Of a stretch of DNA of 15,045 bases, positions 1-6,770 are shown piece after piece; positions within the stretch are counted from its first letter, which is position 1; every line of letters starts with the position of its first letter. Source of the DNA: an uncultured Succinivibrio sp. Lineage in GTDB: Bacteria > Pseudomonadota > Gammaproteobacteria > Enterobacterales > Succinivibrionaceae. The stretch is taken from contig CAAGAC010000078.1 in the NCBI GenBank assembly GCA_900767695.1, positions 1 through 15,045 on the forward strand, written 5' to 3'. The notes under the pieces are model-generated. The model had not been told where the DNA came from and did not search any database. It saw only the letters and a program-made list of their open reading frames with translations. The translations under genes were made by a program, and so were the position numbers.

Positions 1-181
1 AAAGGGGATGGCCTTTTCAATTCAGGACTCCAAAGGGCCAACAAGGGAAACGAGTCTCGGGGTAATCCCCTGTAAGGGCGATCCCGTTGCGCGGATTACT
101 TGCGCTTGCCCATAATCACCCATGAAGCCTCTTATATCCTAGGGGTTGTTTCCAAAGGCCTGGCGGGAGAAGGCGAAGATG
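1..181. other. Gene-free left edge, downstream of the araC-type gene
   Basis: I see no supportable gene here. The longest plus-strand reading from an ATG at 8 is only about 36 codons, with no ribosome binding site or recognisable product. The region lies 3' of the minus-strand AraC-family gene. It contains a 7-base inverted repeat, GTAATCC near 62 and GGATTAC near 93, separated by about 24 bases. No T-tract follows it in either direction, so I do not call a terminator. Confidence 0.5.
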
Positions 182-1090
182 TTACGGCAGATCGGCCTCC
201 GCCTCCCTCCTCGAAGGCGACTGCCGAAAGAGGCTCGGGCTCTGGCCGCGGTAGCGCTTGAAGAGCTTTGCAAAATAGCAGGGATCGCTGAAGCCGCAGT
301 TCTCGGCCACCTCGCCTATGCTCATCGTTCCCGACATCAGGAGGCCTGCCGCGCTCTCGACGCGGAAGGAGTTCAGGTACTCCATCGGGCGCTTGCCGGT
401 GAGCTCGTGGAAGAACCTGCAGAAGTACTTGGGAGTCATGCCCGCAACTGCGGCCATGTCCTGCAAGGTTATCTGCCTCTGGTAGTTGTCGTGGATGTAG
501 CGGAAGAGCTTTGACACCTTGTCCAGGTGCTTGGCGTAGCGCTCGGGCATGGCTTCGGCGGTGAGGCGGTAGGCGCCCATGCTCTCGATCTGGCCAAAGA
601 GCGCGAGCACCTGGGCCATGGCCAGCAGCGGCGAGCGGTGCGTGCCGGGGGAGGGCGGGGCGACCTCCGTGAACAGGCGGTCCACCGCCTCGCACACCTT
701 GGGGGCCGAGTCGGCGCGGTAGCACTCGTTAATCAGGATCTGCCCGCGGCCGATGCGGCGCAGGAACGCCATCGGCGGCTTCTCGAGGTCCATGAGCATG
801 TCGATGCTGAAGACCACGCAGCGGTAGACGGTATCCTGCCCGCGCGGGGTGCCGCCGTGCACTACGTTGCCTGGAATGATGGCGCAGTCGCCCTCGCCCA
901 AGCTGTAGCGGCGCTCGTTCAGGCTGATGTCTAGTCCTCCCCTCACCACCTTGGAGATCTCAAGGGCGCTGTGGTAGTGGTAGGGCATCACGAAGCGCGG
1001 GTGCTCGCGGTCGATGTAGTGGTAGTCAAAGGGAAATTCGAGCGTTCCGCGCGAGCGGTTCTCATGGTATGCAGCGGTCAGTGCGGGCAT
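182..1090 (-). CDS. AraC/XylS-family transcriptional regulator with N-terminal cupin-like sensor domain
   Basis: The product is a 302-residue cytoplasmic transcription factor, a normal length for the family. The N-terminal half reads as a cupin-like ligand-binding domain (motif PYHYHSALEI followed by a GEGDCAIIPGNVVHGG-type turn). The C-terminal ~110 residues carry the double helix-turn-helix: helix pair one around ITLQDMAAVAGMTPKYFCRFF, pair two around MSIGEVAENCGFSDPCYFAKLF, ending with the usual GxSPxxFR signature. I chose the ATG at 1090 because GGAGG sits 6 bases upstream; the frame stays open further upstream, but that stretch is arginine-rich and lacks family similarity. AraC regulators beside carbohydrate operons usually activate them in response to a sugar. 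It lies one gene away from the divergent fucI operon, so control of that operon is a reasonable inference, not shown. The effector is unknown. Confidence 0.9.
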   Translation of the reverse strand: MPALTAAYHENRSRGTLEFPFDYHYIDREHPRFVMPYHYHSALEISKVVRGGLDISLNERRYSLGEGDCAIIPGNVVHGGTPRGQDTVYRCVVFSIDMLMDLEKPPMAFLRRIGRGQILINECYRADSAPKVCEAVDRLFTEVAPPSPGTHRSPLLAMAQVLALFGQIESMGAYRLTAEAMPERYAKHLDKVSKLFRYIHDNYQRQITLQDMAAVAGMTPKYFCRFFHELTGKRPMEYLNSFRVESAAGLLMSGTMSIGEVAENCGFSDPCYFAKLFKRYRGQSPSLFRQSPSRREAEADLP

Positions 1091-1107
1091 GGGCGCCTCC
1101 TTCCGGC

Positions 1108-1115
1108 GAATATAG
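1108..1115 (-). promoter_or_regulatory. Possible -10 element upstream of the araC-type gene
   Basis: On the minus strand GGCTATATTCGCC contains TATATT about 19 bases before the AraC start codon. No convincing -35 hexamer is seen at 16-18 bases upstream, so a promoter here would need an activator. The same bases read GAATATA on the plus strand, a partial match to the GAATATCRTCA boxes described elsewhere. This is weak evidence. Confidence 0.2.
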
Positions 1116-1157
1116 CCCATGTCCCCTTGGCGTTTGGTGCGCATCCTCCCGCTTTCC

Positions 1158-1180
1158 AAAAAAGGCCGCCGCATGCGGCG
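1158..1180 (-). terminator. Probable rho-independent terminator after the pfpI-like gene
   Basis: Read on the minus strand, a compact CGCCG-CATG-CGGCG hairpin (1167-1180) is followed after GCC by six T residues (1163-1158). It lies about 80 bases beyond the stop codon of the pfpI-like gene and before the AraC gene, so it would separate the two transcripts. The stem is only 5 bp but entirely G/C. Confidence 0.45.
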
Positions 1181-1224
1181 CGGCAGTGGGGATCTGCGCG
1201 CCGGCGCGGAGGCCTCCAATAAGT

Positions 1225-1254
1225 CCCGCCGCGGAATTAGGCCGTTGCGGCGGG
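1225..1254 (-). other. GC-rich hairpin just after the pfpI-like stop codon
   Basis: CCCGCCGC (1225-1232) and GCGGCGGG (1247-1254) form a perfect 8-bp stem with a 14-base loop, starting 9 bases after the stop codon on the minus strand. There is no T-tract immediately after it. It may protect the 3' end of the message or assist the T-tract terminator at 1158-1180. Confidence 0.35.
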
Positions 1255-1265
1255 GAATATCGTCA
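1255..1265. promoter_or_regulatory. GAATATCRTCA box, copy 1 (GAATATCGTCA)
   Basis: This exact 11-base sequence recurs at 2283-2293, and with one change at 2095-2105. It overlaps the stop codon of the pfpI-like gene and lies about 165 bases upstream of the AraC start. Twenty bases to its left is AATTAGGCCG (1235-1244), and copy 2 has AATTAAGGCCG at the same 20-base distance. A regulator binding site, possibly of the AraC-type protein, is inferred. Confidence 0.35.
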
Positions 1266-2046
1266 GCGCGCCTTCCTGATGGCCTCGACCATCGCGCTGC
1301 CGACCGCCTCGTCGGAGGCCGGATTCTGGCCGCTGATGAGCTCGTGATCGATGACAAGGTGCGAGGTGAAGGGCGGGGCGATCTCGACGCTCATGCCGGC
1401 ATCGAGCAGCGCGTCCTTGACGTGGAATGGCATGTAGGCGTCATGCCTGGCCTCGATGGGCCACTCCTCGGCATCGGAGAACATGGTCATGCGGTAGCCC
1501 CTGAAGGGGTAGCCTTCTGAAAGCTCCTGGGCCTTTGCCTGATCGTCGGACGCCACCGCCTTTCTGAACTCTGCGCTCCTGGGGATGGCCGAGAGGATCG
1601 CCGCAGGGCCGTGGCAGATGAAGCCGATGGGCTTCGAGTCCTCGTGGAACTTGGCCAGGAGCTTCCCAAGCACGGGATCCTGCGCGAGATCGGTCATCGG
1701 GGCATGCCCGCCCGGCACGAAGATCCCGTCGTAGCTTGCGTAGCGCGCGAGCGCCTCGGCAAGCGTGATCGGCTTGAGCGACGACGCGAAGGCCCTGGCC
1801 TCGGCGCGGCTCACCGGCCCCTTGAAGAAGCCGTCGCTGTCAGAGCCCTTGTGCATCACGGGCACGTTCCCCTTGGGAGTGGCAAGCTCTATCTCTTAGC
1901 CTGCGCGCTTCATGAGGATCGAGGGGACGGCAAGCTCGTTGAGGAAGTAGCCAACGTCGGTGGTCTTTCCATTGCGCAGTGCCATCTCATGCTCGGACGA
2001 GGCGACGACGAGGATCCTGCCGCCGCGCCGCCACTGCAAACGTCAC
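1263..2046 (-). pseudogene. DJ-1/PfpI (Hsp31-like) family gene interrupted by an in-frame TAA and probable 5' frameshift
   Basis: Two same-frame segments make one DJ-1/PfpI-family protein of about 258 residues, near the family length. The first (2039-1899) begins RILVVASSEHEMAL and ends at AG, then a TAA codon at 1898-1896. The second continues EIELATPKGNVPVMHKGSDSDG, then VPGGHAPMTDL and the nucleophile elbow GFICHGPAA, whose Cys is about residue 142. Relatives commonly have Tyr at the TAA position (AG-Tyr-E-V-type), one base from TAC/TAT. An ideal AGGAG (2059-2055) sits 8 bases before a GTG at 2046, but that GTG is +1 out of frame with the domain. The in-frame alternative is TTG at 2039, about 15 bases from the AGGAG. 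Family members are glyoxalase-, chaperone- or protease-like stress proteins. The simplest reading is a decaying gene; recoding or assembly error are alternatives. Confidence 0.75.
1896..1898 (-). other. In-frame TAA at an expected Tyr codon of the pfpI-like gene
   Basis: The codon after GCA GGC (Ala-Gly) is TAA and is followed directly by GAG ATA GAG (Glu-Ile-Glu) in the same frame. The protein similarity continues on both sides without a gap. One base change from TAC or TAT would account for it. Confidence 0.8.
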
Positions 2047-2094
2047 GGCGTTTTCTCCTGTATTCAAAGCAGCGAATTAAGGCCGCACAAGCTG

Positions 2095-2105
2095 GAATAT
2101 CATCA
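2095..2105. promoter_or_regulatory. GAATATCRTCA box, copy 2 (GAATATCATCA)
   Basis: This copy has one mismatch to copies 1 and 3. It lies about 50 bases upstream of the pfpI-like start. It shares with copy 1 an AATTA(A)GGCCG element starting exactly 20 bases to its left (2075), which suggests a bipartite site or a duplicated control segment. Confidence 0.35.
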
Positions 2106-2142
2106 AGCCCCATGGCGCCCCTGAGCAGGGCACCATGGGCTT
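2105..2142. other. Large imperfect inverted repeat in the divergent control region
   Basis: AAGCCCCATGG (2105-2115) pairs with CCATGGGCTT (2133-2142) with one bulged C, and an inner CCCT/AGGG pairing extends the stem. No T-tract follows on either strand. It could be a DNA operator, an RNA leader structure, or a barrier between divergent transcripts. Confidence 0.35.
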
Positions 2143-2258
2143 CCGAGCCTTGGAGCATAAGGATTTCTCCGCGCTGAAAAGCGCAAGCGGATCGGCTTTA
2201 TGCGATCCTGCAAGGTCCCGCCATCTGGTTCCATAATCCTGCGATCCCTTTCACAAAA

Positions 2259-2288
2259 TTGCACGATGCCGCCGCATCAGGTGAATAT
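2259..2288 (+). promoter_or_regulatory. Weak candidate promoter for the fuc operon
   Basis: TTGCAC (2259-2264) and GAATAT (2283-2288) are spaced by 18 bases. Each matches only about half of the sigma-70 consensus, as is common for activator-dependent promoters. The -10 element coincides with box copy 3. It would give a leader of roughly 130 bases. The assignment is tentative. Confidence 0.2.
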
Positions 2289-2293
2289 CGTCA
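2283..2293. promoter_or_regulatory. GAATATCRTCA box, copy 3 (GAATATCGTCA)
   Basis: This copy is identical to copy 1 over 11 bases and lies about 135 bases upstream of the fucI start. It is the copy best placed to control the transport and catabolic operon. I found no further full copies elsewhere in the window. Confidence 0.35.
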
Positions 2294-2426
2294 TGATCGC
2301 GGGCGCTTTTGAAATGGCTTGCCGCCCCAAACGCTACCAAACTCATGACAGCTTCAGTCAAGAACCAAGCAAGACCAGATCACAGACAGACATTTGGAAA
2401 AGCTTTCAGCCTTTGGAGGGCCATCC

Positions 2427-4226
2427 ATGACAGCAAACCGTTACATCGGCCATTATCCAGTGGTGGGCATACGCCCGATCATCGACGCCAGGCTCGGACC
2501 CCTGCAGGTGCGCCAGAGCCTTGAGGAGCAGACCATGGGCATGGCCAAGTCGGCCGCCGAACTCATCAGCTCCAACCTCAGGTACACCAACGGCGAGCCT
2601 GTGAAGGTGATCATCTCCGACACCACGATAGGCCGCGCCGCCGAGGCGGCGCGCTGCGACGCCAAGTTCCGCGACGAGGGCGTGGACATCACGCTCTCCG
2701 TCTCCCCGTGCTGGTGCTACGGCGCCGAGACCATGGACATGAACCCGCACACCATCAAGGGCGTGTGGGGCCTCAACGCCACCGAGCGCCCGGGCGCGGT
2801 CTACCTTGCCTGCGTGCTCGCCGCATACTCGCAGAAGGGCCTGCCCGCGTTCGGCATCTACGGCCGCGACGTGCAGGAGGCCGACGACCGCACCATTCCG
2901 GCCGACGTGCAGGAGAAGATCTTAAGGTTCGCCCGCGCGGCAGTCGCCGCCGCGACCATGCGCGGCAAGAGCTACCTCCAGATAGGCTCGGTGTGCATGG
3001 GCATCGCCGGCTCCATGATCAACAGCGACTTCTTCGAGGACTACCTCGGGATGCGCGTCGAGAGCGTCGACGAGGTCGAGGTGCTGCGCCGCATCGAGGA
3101 GCACATCTACGACGAGGACGAGTACCAGAAGGCGCTCAAGTGGGCCAGGGAGAAGTGCCCGATCGGGTTTGACAAGAACCCCGAGTTTGTCCGCAGCAGC
3201 CCCGAGGTCATCGAGCGCAACTTCGAGTTCTCGGTCAAGTGCATGATCATCATCCGCGACCTGATGTGCGGAAATTCCAAGCTGCCCAAGGGGCGCGAGG
3301 AGGAGATGCTCGGCTTCAACGCCATTGCCGGCGGCTTCCAGGGCCAGAGGCAGTGGACCGACCACTTCCCCGACACCGACTTCGCCGAGGCGCTGCTCAA
3401 CTCCAACTTCGACTGGAACGGCCGCCGCGAGCCGTACATCCTGGGCACCGAGAACGACACGCTCAACGCGACCACGATGCTCTTTGAGAAGCTGCTGACC
3501 AACCGCCCGGCGATGTTCTCCGACGTCAGGACCATGTGGTCGGCGGACTCGGTCAAGCGCGTCACCGGCTACGGCATCGAGGGCCACGCCCGCGACGCAG
3601 GCGGCTTCCTCCACCTCATCAACTCCGGCGCCACCTGCCTTGAGGCTTCCGGCAAGTGCCTGGACAAGGACGGCAGGCCTTACATGCCGACCTGGTGGGA
3701 GGAGACCGACCGCGATGTCGAGGAGTGCCTCAAGGCCACGCAGTGGTGCCCTTCGGACAACGGCTACTTCCGCGGCGGCGGGTACTCGTCGCGCTTTGCC
3801 ACTGAGGCCGAGATGCCGGTCACCATGGCCCGCCTCAACATCGTCAAGGGCCTCGGCCCGGTGATGCAGATAGCCGAGGGCTGGACCGTGAACCTGCCTG
3901 CCAAAGTCACTGACGCGCTGTGGAAGCGCACCGACTACACCTGGCCGTGCACCTGGTTCACCCCGCGCTGCGGCAGCTCGCCTGCCTTCAAGGACGCCTA
4001 CCAGGTGATGAACCGCTGGGGCGCCAACCACGGCGCGACCGTCTACGGCCACGTCGGCGCGGACCTCATCGCCCTCTGCTCAATGCTGAGGATCCCGGTG
4101 TGCATGCACAACGTGCCCGAGGAGCAGATCTTCAGGCCGTCGGCCTGGAACTCCTTCGGAGTCGATCCCGAGGGCGCCGACTACCGCGCCTGCCAGAACT
4201 TCGGCCCGCTGTTCGGAAAGATCTGA
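2427..4226 (+). CDS. fucI: L-fucose isomerase
   Basis: This cytoplasmic Mn-dependent aldose-ketose isomerase converts L-fucose to L-fuculose; the family also takes D-arabinose. The 599-residue product is close to the E. coli enzyme (591) and is collinear with it: GIRPIIDARLG at the N-terminus, the SLEEQTMGMAK segment, CWCYGAETMDM, TERPGAVYLA, GFQGQRQWTD, FRGGGYSSRF and the C-terminal RACQNFGPL. By alignment from memory to E. coli E337, D361 and H528, the metal ligands are Glu342 (TEND), Asp366 (SDVRT) and His535 (GANHG), all present. I chose the ATG at 2427 because GGAGG lies 7 bases upstream; a TTG at 2394 is in frame but lacks that support and homology. It is the first gene of the array. 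Notably, no fuculokinase or fucose permease follows. Confidence 0.95.
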   Translation: MTANRYIGHYPVVGIRPIIDARLGPLQVRQSLEEQTMGMAKSAAELISSNLRYTNGEPVKVIISDTTIGRAAEAARCDAKFRDEGVDITLSVSPCWCYGAETMDMNPHTIKGVWGLNATERPGAVYLACVLAAYSQKGLPAFGIYGRDVQEADDRTIPADVQEKILRFARAAVAAATMRGKSYLQIGSVCMGIAGSMINSDFFEDYLGMRVESVDEVEVLRRIEEHIYDEDEYQKALKWAREKCPIGFDKNPEFVRSSPEVIERNFEFSVKCMIIIRDLMCGNSKLPKGREEEMLGFNAIAGGFQGQRQWTDHFPDTDFAEALLNSNFDWNGRREPYILGTENDTLNATTMLFEKLLTNRPAMFSDVRTMWSADSVKRVTGYGIEGHARDAGGFLHLINSGATCLEASGKCLDKDGRPYMPTWWEETDRDVEECLKATQWCPSDNGYFRGGGYSSRFATEAEMPVTMARLNIVKGLGPVMQIAEGWTVNLPAKVTDALWKRTDYTWPCTWFTPRCGSSPAFKDAYQVMNRWGANHGATVYGHVGADLIALCSMLRIPVCMHNVPEEQIFRPSAWNSFGVDPEGADYRACQNFGPLFGKI

Positions 4227-4234
4227 CGAGGAGG

Positions 4235-4258
4235 CGGAGGCCCGGCGACGGGCCTCCG
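4235..4258 (+). other. Perfect 10-bp intercistronic hairpin with GNRA tetraloop between fucI and fucU
   Basis: CGGAGGCCCG (4235-4244), loop GCGA, CGGGCCTCCG (4249-4258) is a perfect stem closed by a GNRA tetraloop. It begins 8 bases after the fucI stop and ends 7 bases before the fucU ATG. No T-tract follows, so it is not a standard terminator. The 5' arm contains GGAGG, the only Shine-Dalgarno-like sequence near fucU, and it is base-paired. Confidence 0.6.
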
Positions 4259-4265
4259 GCAATGA

Positions 4266-4718
4266 ATGCTCAAGGGAATTTCAACGCTCATCACCCCGGA
4301 GCTGGCCTTCGTGCTCGACGCCATGGGCCATGGCGACAGCCTGGTGATAGCAGACGCCAACTTCCCGGCAGATGAGCTTGCCAAGCGCGATGTCGTGAGG
4401 CTTCCCGGCAGCAGCGCTGTGGAAGTGCTGAGCGCGGTGCTGCAGCTCATCGGCCCCGACGTCCTGCACGAGAGCCCGGGCTACGTGATGCAGCCTGATC
4501 CGAACGACAAGGCGGTCAAGGGCGAGCCTGGGATCTTCGCAGAGTTCGAGCGCGAGCTTGCAAGGGAGGGATCGCATCCTTCCAAGAAGGTCGGCCGCTA
4601 CGAGAGGCAGGACTTCTACCGCCGCGCCTCAGAGGCGTTCGCCATAGTGCAGACCGGCGAGTCGAGACTCTACGGGAATCTGTTTTTGTACAAGGGAGTC
4701 ATAGTGCCGAAGGCCTGA
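4266..4718 (+). CDS. fucU: L-fucose mutarotase (FucU/RbsD family)
   Basis: The 150-residue cytoplasmic enzyme interconverts alpha and beta anomers of L-fucose and supplies the anomer used by FucI. It is collinear with E. coli FucU (140 residues): MLKGISTLITPEL at the start, MGHGD with the active-site His22, DANFPADEL, the late YRRASEAFAIVQTGE segment, and YGN near the end. The match fixes the ATG at 4266. There is no free Shine-Dalgarno sequence just upstream, because the only GGAGG is paired in the hairpin at 4235-4258, so translation may depend on coupling or on melting that structure. An insertion of about 10 residues relative to E. coli lies mid-protein. Confidence 0.92.
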   Translation: MLKGISTLITPELAFVLDAMGHGDSLVIADANFPADELAKRDVVRLPGSSAVEVLSAVLQLIGPDVLHESPGYVMQPDPNDKAVKGEPGIFAEFERELAREGSHPSKKVGRYERQDFYRRASEAFAIVQTGESRLYGNLFLYKGVIVPKA

Positions 4719-4724
4719 GGCCTT
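4710..4724 (+). other. Short hairpin spanning the fucU stop codon
   Basis: AAGGCC (4710-4715) and GGCCTT (4719-4724) flank the TGA stop, giving a 6-bp stem with the stop codon as loop; CC/GG pairs beyond a mismatch could extend it. It is short and may be fortuitous. Confidence 0.25.
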
Positions 4725-4748
4725 GGGCATGGCTTTGAGGAGAGCCTG

Positions 4749-5762
4749 ATGGGCGTTCAGATGGAATGGTCGGCGATGGCCGCGGCTCACCCGCGCTTTG
4801 CGATGTGCCACGCCTCTACGATCCTCCCGCGTGAGGACGGCAGCGTGCTCTGCGCCTTCTTTGCAGGAAGCGCCGAGGGCGCGCCCGACACCGGGATCTG
4901 GATGTGCAATGTCCGGGACGGGCAGGGCAGCGAGCCAAGGCTCGTCGCCTCGGGCAGCGAGGCGCACTGGAACCCGGTGCTCTTCACCTGCCCCGACGGC
5001 GCCATGGGACTCGTCTACAAGGTCGGCAACGTCATCGCCTCGTGGCGCTCCTATGTGTGCCGCTCGGAGGACGGCGGAGAGAGCTTCTCAAGGCCCCATG
5101 AGCTTGTCCCGGGCGATCGCGGCGGGCGCGGCCCGGTGAGAAACCAGCCCATAGTGCTCAAGCGCGGAAAGCCAGGCCGCTACCTGTGCCCGGCCTCGCT
5201 TGAGGACGGGGAGTGGCGGGCCTTCTGCGACATCTCGGACGATGGCATGCAGACCCTGCGCAAGAGCGAGGAGGTCAGGCTCTCGCGCGCGGATCTTGAG
5301 AATACGCCGCAGGCTGAGCATCTGATCCCCCTTTCCGCCCAGTCCTTCTCAGGGCGCGGGGTGATCCAGCCTGCGCTTTTTGAAGATGCTGATGGGGTGC
5401 ACATGCTTCTGCGCTCGTCGGCAGGATGGATATTCAGGAGCGACTCCAGGGACTTTGGGGAGACTTGGAGCGTCCCTTATTCAACCGGCATCCCCAACAA
5501 CAACAGCGGGATAAGCTGCGCCGTCCTCGACGGCACGCTGTACCTCGCATGCAACCCGGTGGCGGGCAATTTCGGCAGGAGGACGCCCATCACCCTGTTT
5601 TCGTCGCAAGACGGCAGATCCTTCCGCAAGGAAGTTGACATGGACAGCGAGGATGCGGAGTTCTCCTATCCATGCGTTACTGCCTTTGGCGGGTCGCTCT
5701 ACGCGAGCTACACCTGCAAGAGGAAAAACATCCGCGTTATCAAGTACAAGCAAACAAAGTAA
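4749..5762 (+). CDS. BNR/Asp-box beta-propeller protein, sialidase-like (BNR_2, COG4692-type), cytoplasmic
   Basis: The 337-residue product belongs to the sialidase-superfold family usually annotated 'exo-alpha-sialidase' or 'predicted neuraminidase'. It opens with CHASTILPREDGSVLCAFFAGSAEG, has the HWNPVLF and GGRGPVRNQPIVL segments typical of that subfamily, and a canonical Asp box S233-R-D-F-G-E-T-W240. More degenerate Asp boxes start near Ser106, Ser163 and Ser286. It has no signal peptide, so it should act in the cytoplasm on an imported substrate rather than on host glycans. The classical N-terminal RIP motif is not evident. The start has AGGAG 6 bases upstream. It lies between fucU and tctC, suggesting that it cleaves the solute brought in by the TTT system. 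Whether it is a sialidase, a fucosidase or something else cannot be decided from sequence. Confidence 0.8.
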   Translation: MGVQMEWSAMAAAHPRFAMCHASTILPREDGSVLCAFFAGSAEGAPDTGIWMCNVRDGQGSEPRLVASGSEAHWNPVLFTCPDGAMGLVYKVGNVIASWRSYVCRSEDGGESFSRPHELVPGDRGGRGPVRNQPIVLKRGKPGRYLCPASLEDGEWRAFCDISDDGMQTLRKSEEVRLSRADLENTPQAEHLIPLSAQSFSGRGVIQPALFEDADGVHMLLRSSAGWIFRSDSRDFGETWSVPYSTGIPNNNSGISCAVLDGTLYLACNPVAGNFGRRTPITLFSSQDGRSFRKEVDMDSEDAEFSYPCVTAFGGSLYASYTCKRKNIRVIKYKQTK

Positions 5763-5789
5763 ATCAAACCACATATTGAGGAGATCAAC

Positions 5790-6752
5790 ATGAAGACCAT
5801 CAAGGCTCTTGTTGCCGCAGCCGCTGTCGCGGCCGCCATGTGCGCCGCGGGCACTGCAATGGCTGCCTATCCTGACGGAAAGGACGTCACCGTCATCATC
5901 CCGAAGAACCCGGGCGGCGGCACCGACACCACCGCGCGCGGCGTGATCCAGATGATGCAGAAGGACATGGGCAACATCCATTTCGTCTGCGTCAACAAGC
6001 CTGACGGGAACGGCATCGTCGGCATGCAGGACGTCGCCAACGCCAAGCCTGACGGGCACACCCTGGGCATGGTCACCGTCGAGCTGGACATCTTCCCGCA
6101 CCAGGGCAAGACCAAGCTCTCCTACAAGGACTTCGACTCGGTCATCGCCCCGATCGCAGCCCCTGCCGCCCTCATCGTCCCGGCCAAGGCCCCGTACAAC
6201 AGCCTTGACGAGTTCGTCTCCTACCTGAAGAAGAACCCGGGCAAGGTCATGATGGGCAACTCCGGCATGGGCGCCATCTGGCACATCGCCACCATGGCCA
6301 TGGAGAAGGAGTTCGGCGTCAAGGTCAAGCACATCCCGTACCCGAAGGGGACTGCCGACATCGCCGCCGCCATGGCCGGCGGCCACATCGACGGCACCCT
6401 GGCCGATCCGTCGTCCTTCAAGTCCCAGATCGAGGCCGGCAACCTGAAGATCCTAGCGGTGATGGCCGACAAGCGCACCAAGATGTTCCCAGACGTCCCG
6501 ACCTTCAAGGAGCTGGGCCACAACATGGCCATCCGCGCCTGGGCAACCCTGGTCGCCCCGAAGGGCACCCCTGCTGACGTGATGAAGACCCTGCGCGACA
6601 GCGCGGCCCGCGTCGCGGCAACCGAGGAGTTCACCTCCTACTTCCTAAAGCAGGGCATCGACCCGACTGACATCGTAGGCGATGACGCCAACAAGATGAT
6701 GGCCAACGACGACGCCATGTACGCCGAGTTCCTGGCCGCCCTCAAGAAGTAA
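5790..6752 (+). CDS. tctC: TTT-family periplasmic solute-binding protein (TctC/Bug)
   Basis: The 320-residue product has a clear Sec signal peptide (MKTIKALVAAAA, cleavage likely after AMA at residue 25). A mature Bug/TctC fold follows: IIPKNPGGGTDTTAR (residues 36-50) corresponds to the ligand-loop motif, followed by KPDGHTLGMVT, GNSGMGAIWHIA, HIPYPKGTADIAAAMAGGHID and LAVMADKRTKMFPDVPTFKELG, all family landmarks. Bug proteins bind carboxylates, amino acids or other small polar molecules in the periplasm and deliver them to TctA/TctB. It follows the BNR gene after 27 bases with a GAGGAG ribosome site, so the two are probably co-transcribed. The symbol denotes the family; citrate as substrate is not implied. 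Confidence 0.93.
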   Translation: MKTIKALVAAAAVAAAMCAAGTAMAAYPDGKDVTVIIPKNPGGGTDTTARGVIQMMQKDMGNIHFVCVNKPDGNGIVGMQDVANAKPDGHTLGMVTVELDIFPHQGKTKLSYKDFDSVIAPIAAPAALIVPAKAPYNSLDEFVSYLKKNPGKVMMGNSGMGAIWHIATMAMEKEFGVKVKHIPYPKGTADIAAAMAGGHIDGTLADPSSFKSQIEAGNLKILAVMADKRTKMFPDVPTFKELGHNMAIRAWATLVAPKGTPADVMKTLRDSAARVAATEEFTSYFLKQGIDPTDIVGDDANKMMANDDAMYAEFLAALKK

Positions 6753-6770
6753 GCTGAGGAAGGCGCTCCC

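Larger units (their letters stand above)
2047..2426. other. Divergent control region between the pfpI-like gene and fucI
   Basis: These 380 bases hold no supportable gene. In order they contain the AGGAG ribosome binding site of the pfpI-like gene (2055-2059), box copy 2 (2095-2105), a large imperfect hairpin (2105-2142), a small GCGCT-GAAA-AGCGC hairpin (2171-2184), a weak candidate fucI promoter (2259-2288) overlapping box copy 3, an A/C-rich unstructured leader with ACAGACAGACA (2382-2392), and the fucI ribosome binding site. AT content is higher than in the flanking genes, as expected for a control region. Confidence 0.6.

Noticed and set aside
182..1357. A longer 391-residue version of the AraC-type protein starting far upstream.
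   Set aside because: The extra N-terminus is arginine/proline-rich with no family similarity, while the ATG at 1090 has an excellent GGAGG.
2922..4052. Long open frame on the minus strand opposite fucI (and similar ones opposite other genes, such as 10764-13361).
   Set aside because: These are antisense shadows caused by GC-rich codon bias; compositions are extreme (H, R, G, A, D, V-rich), with no domains and no ribosome sites.
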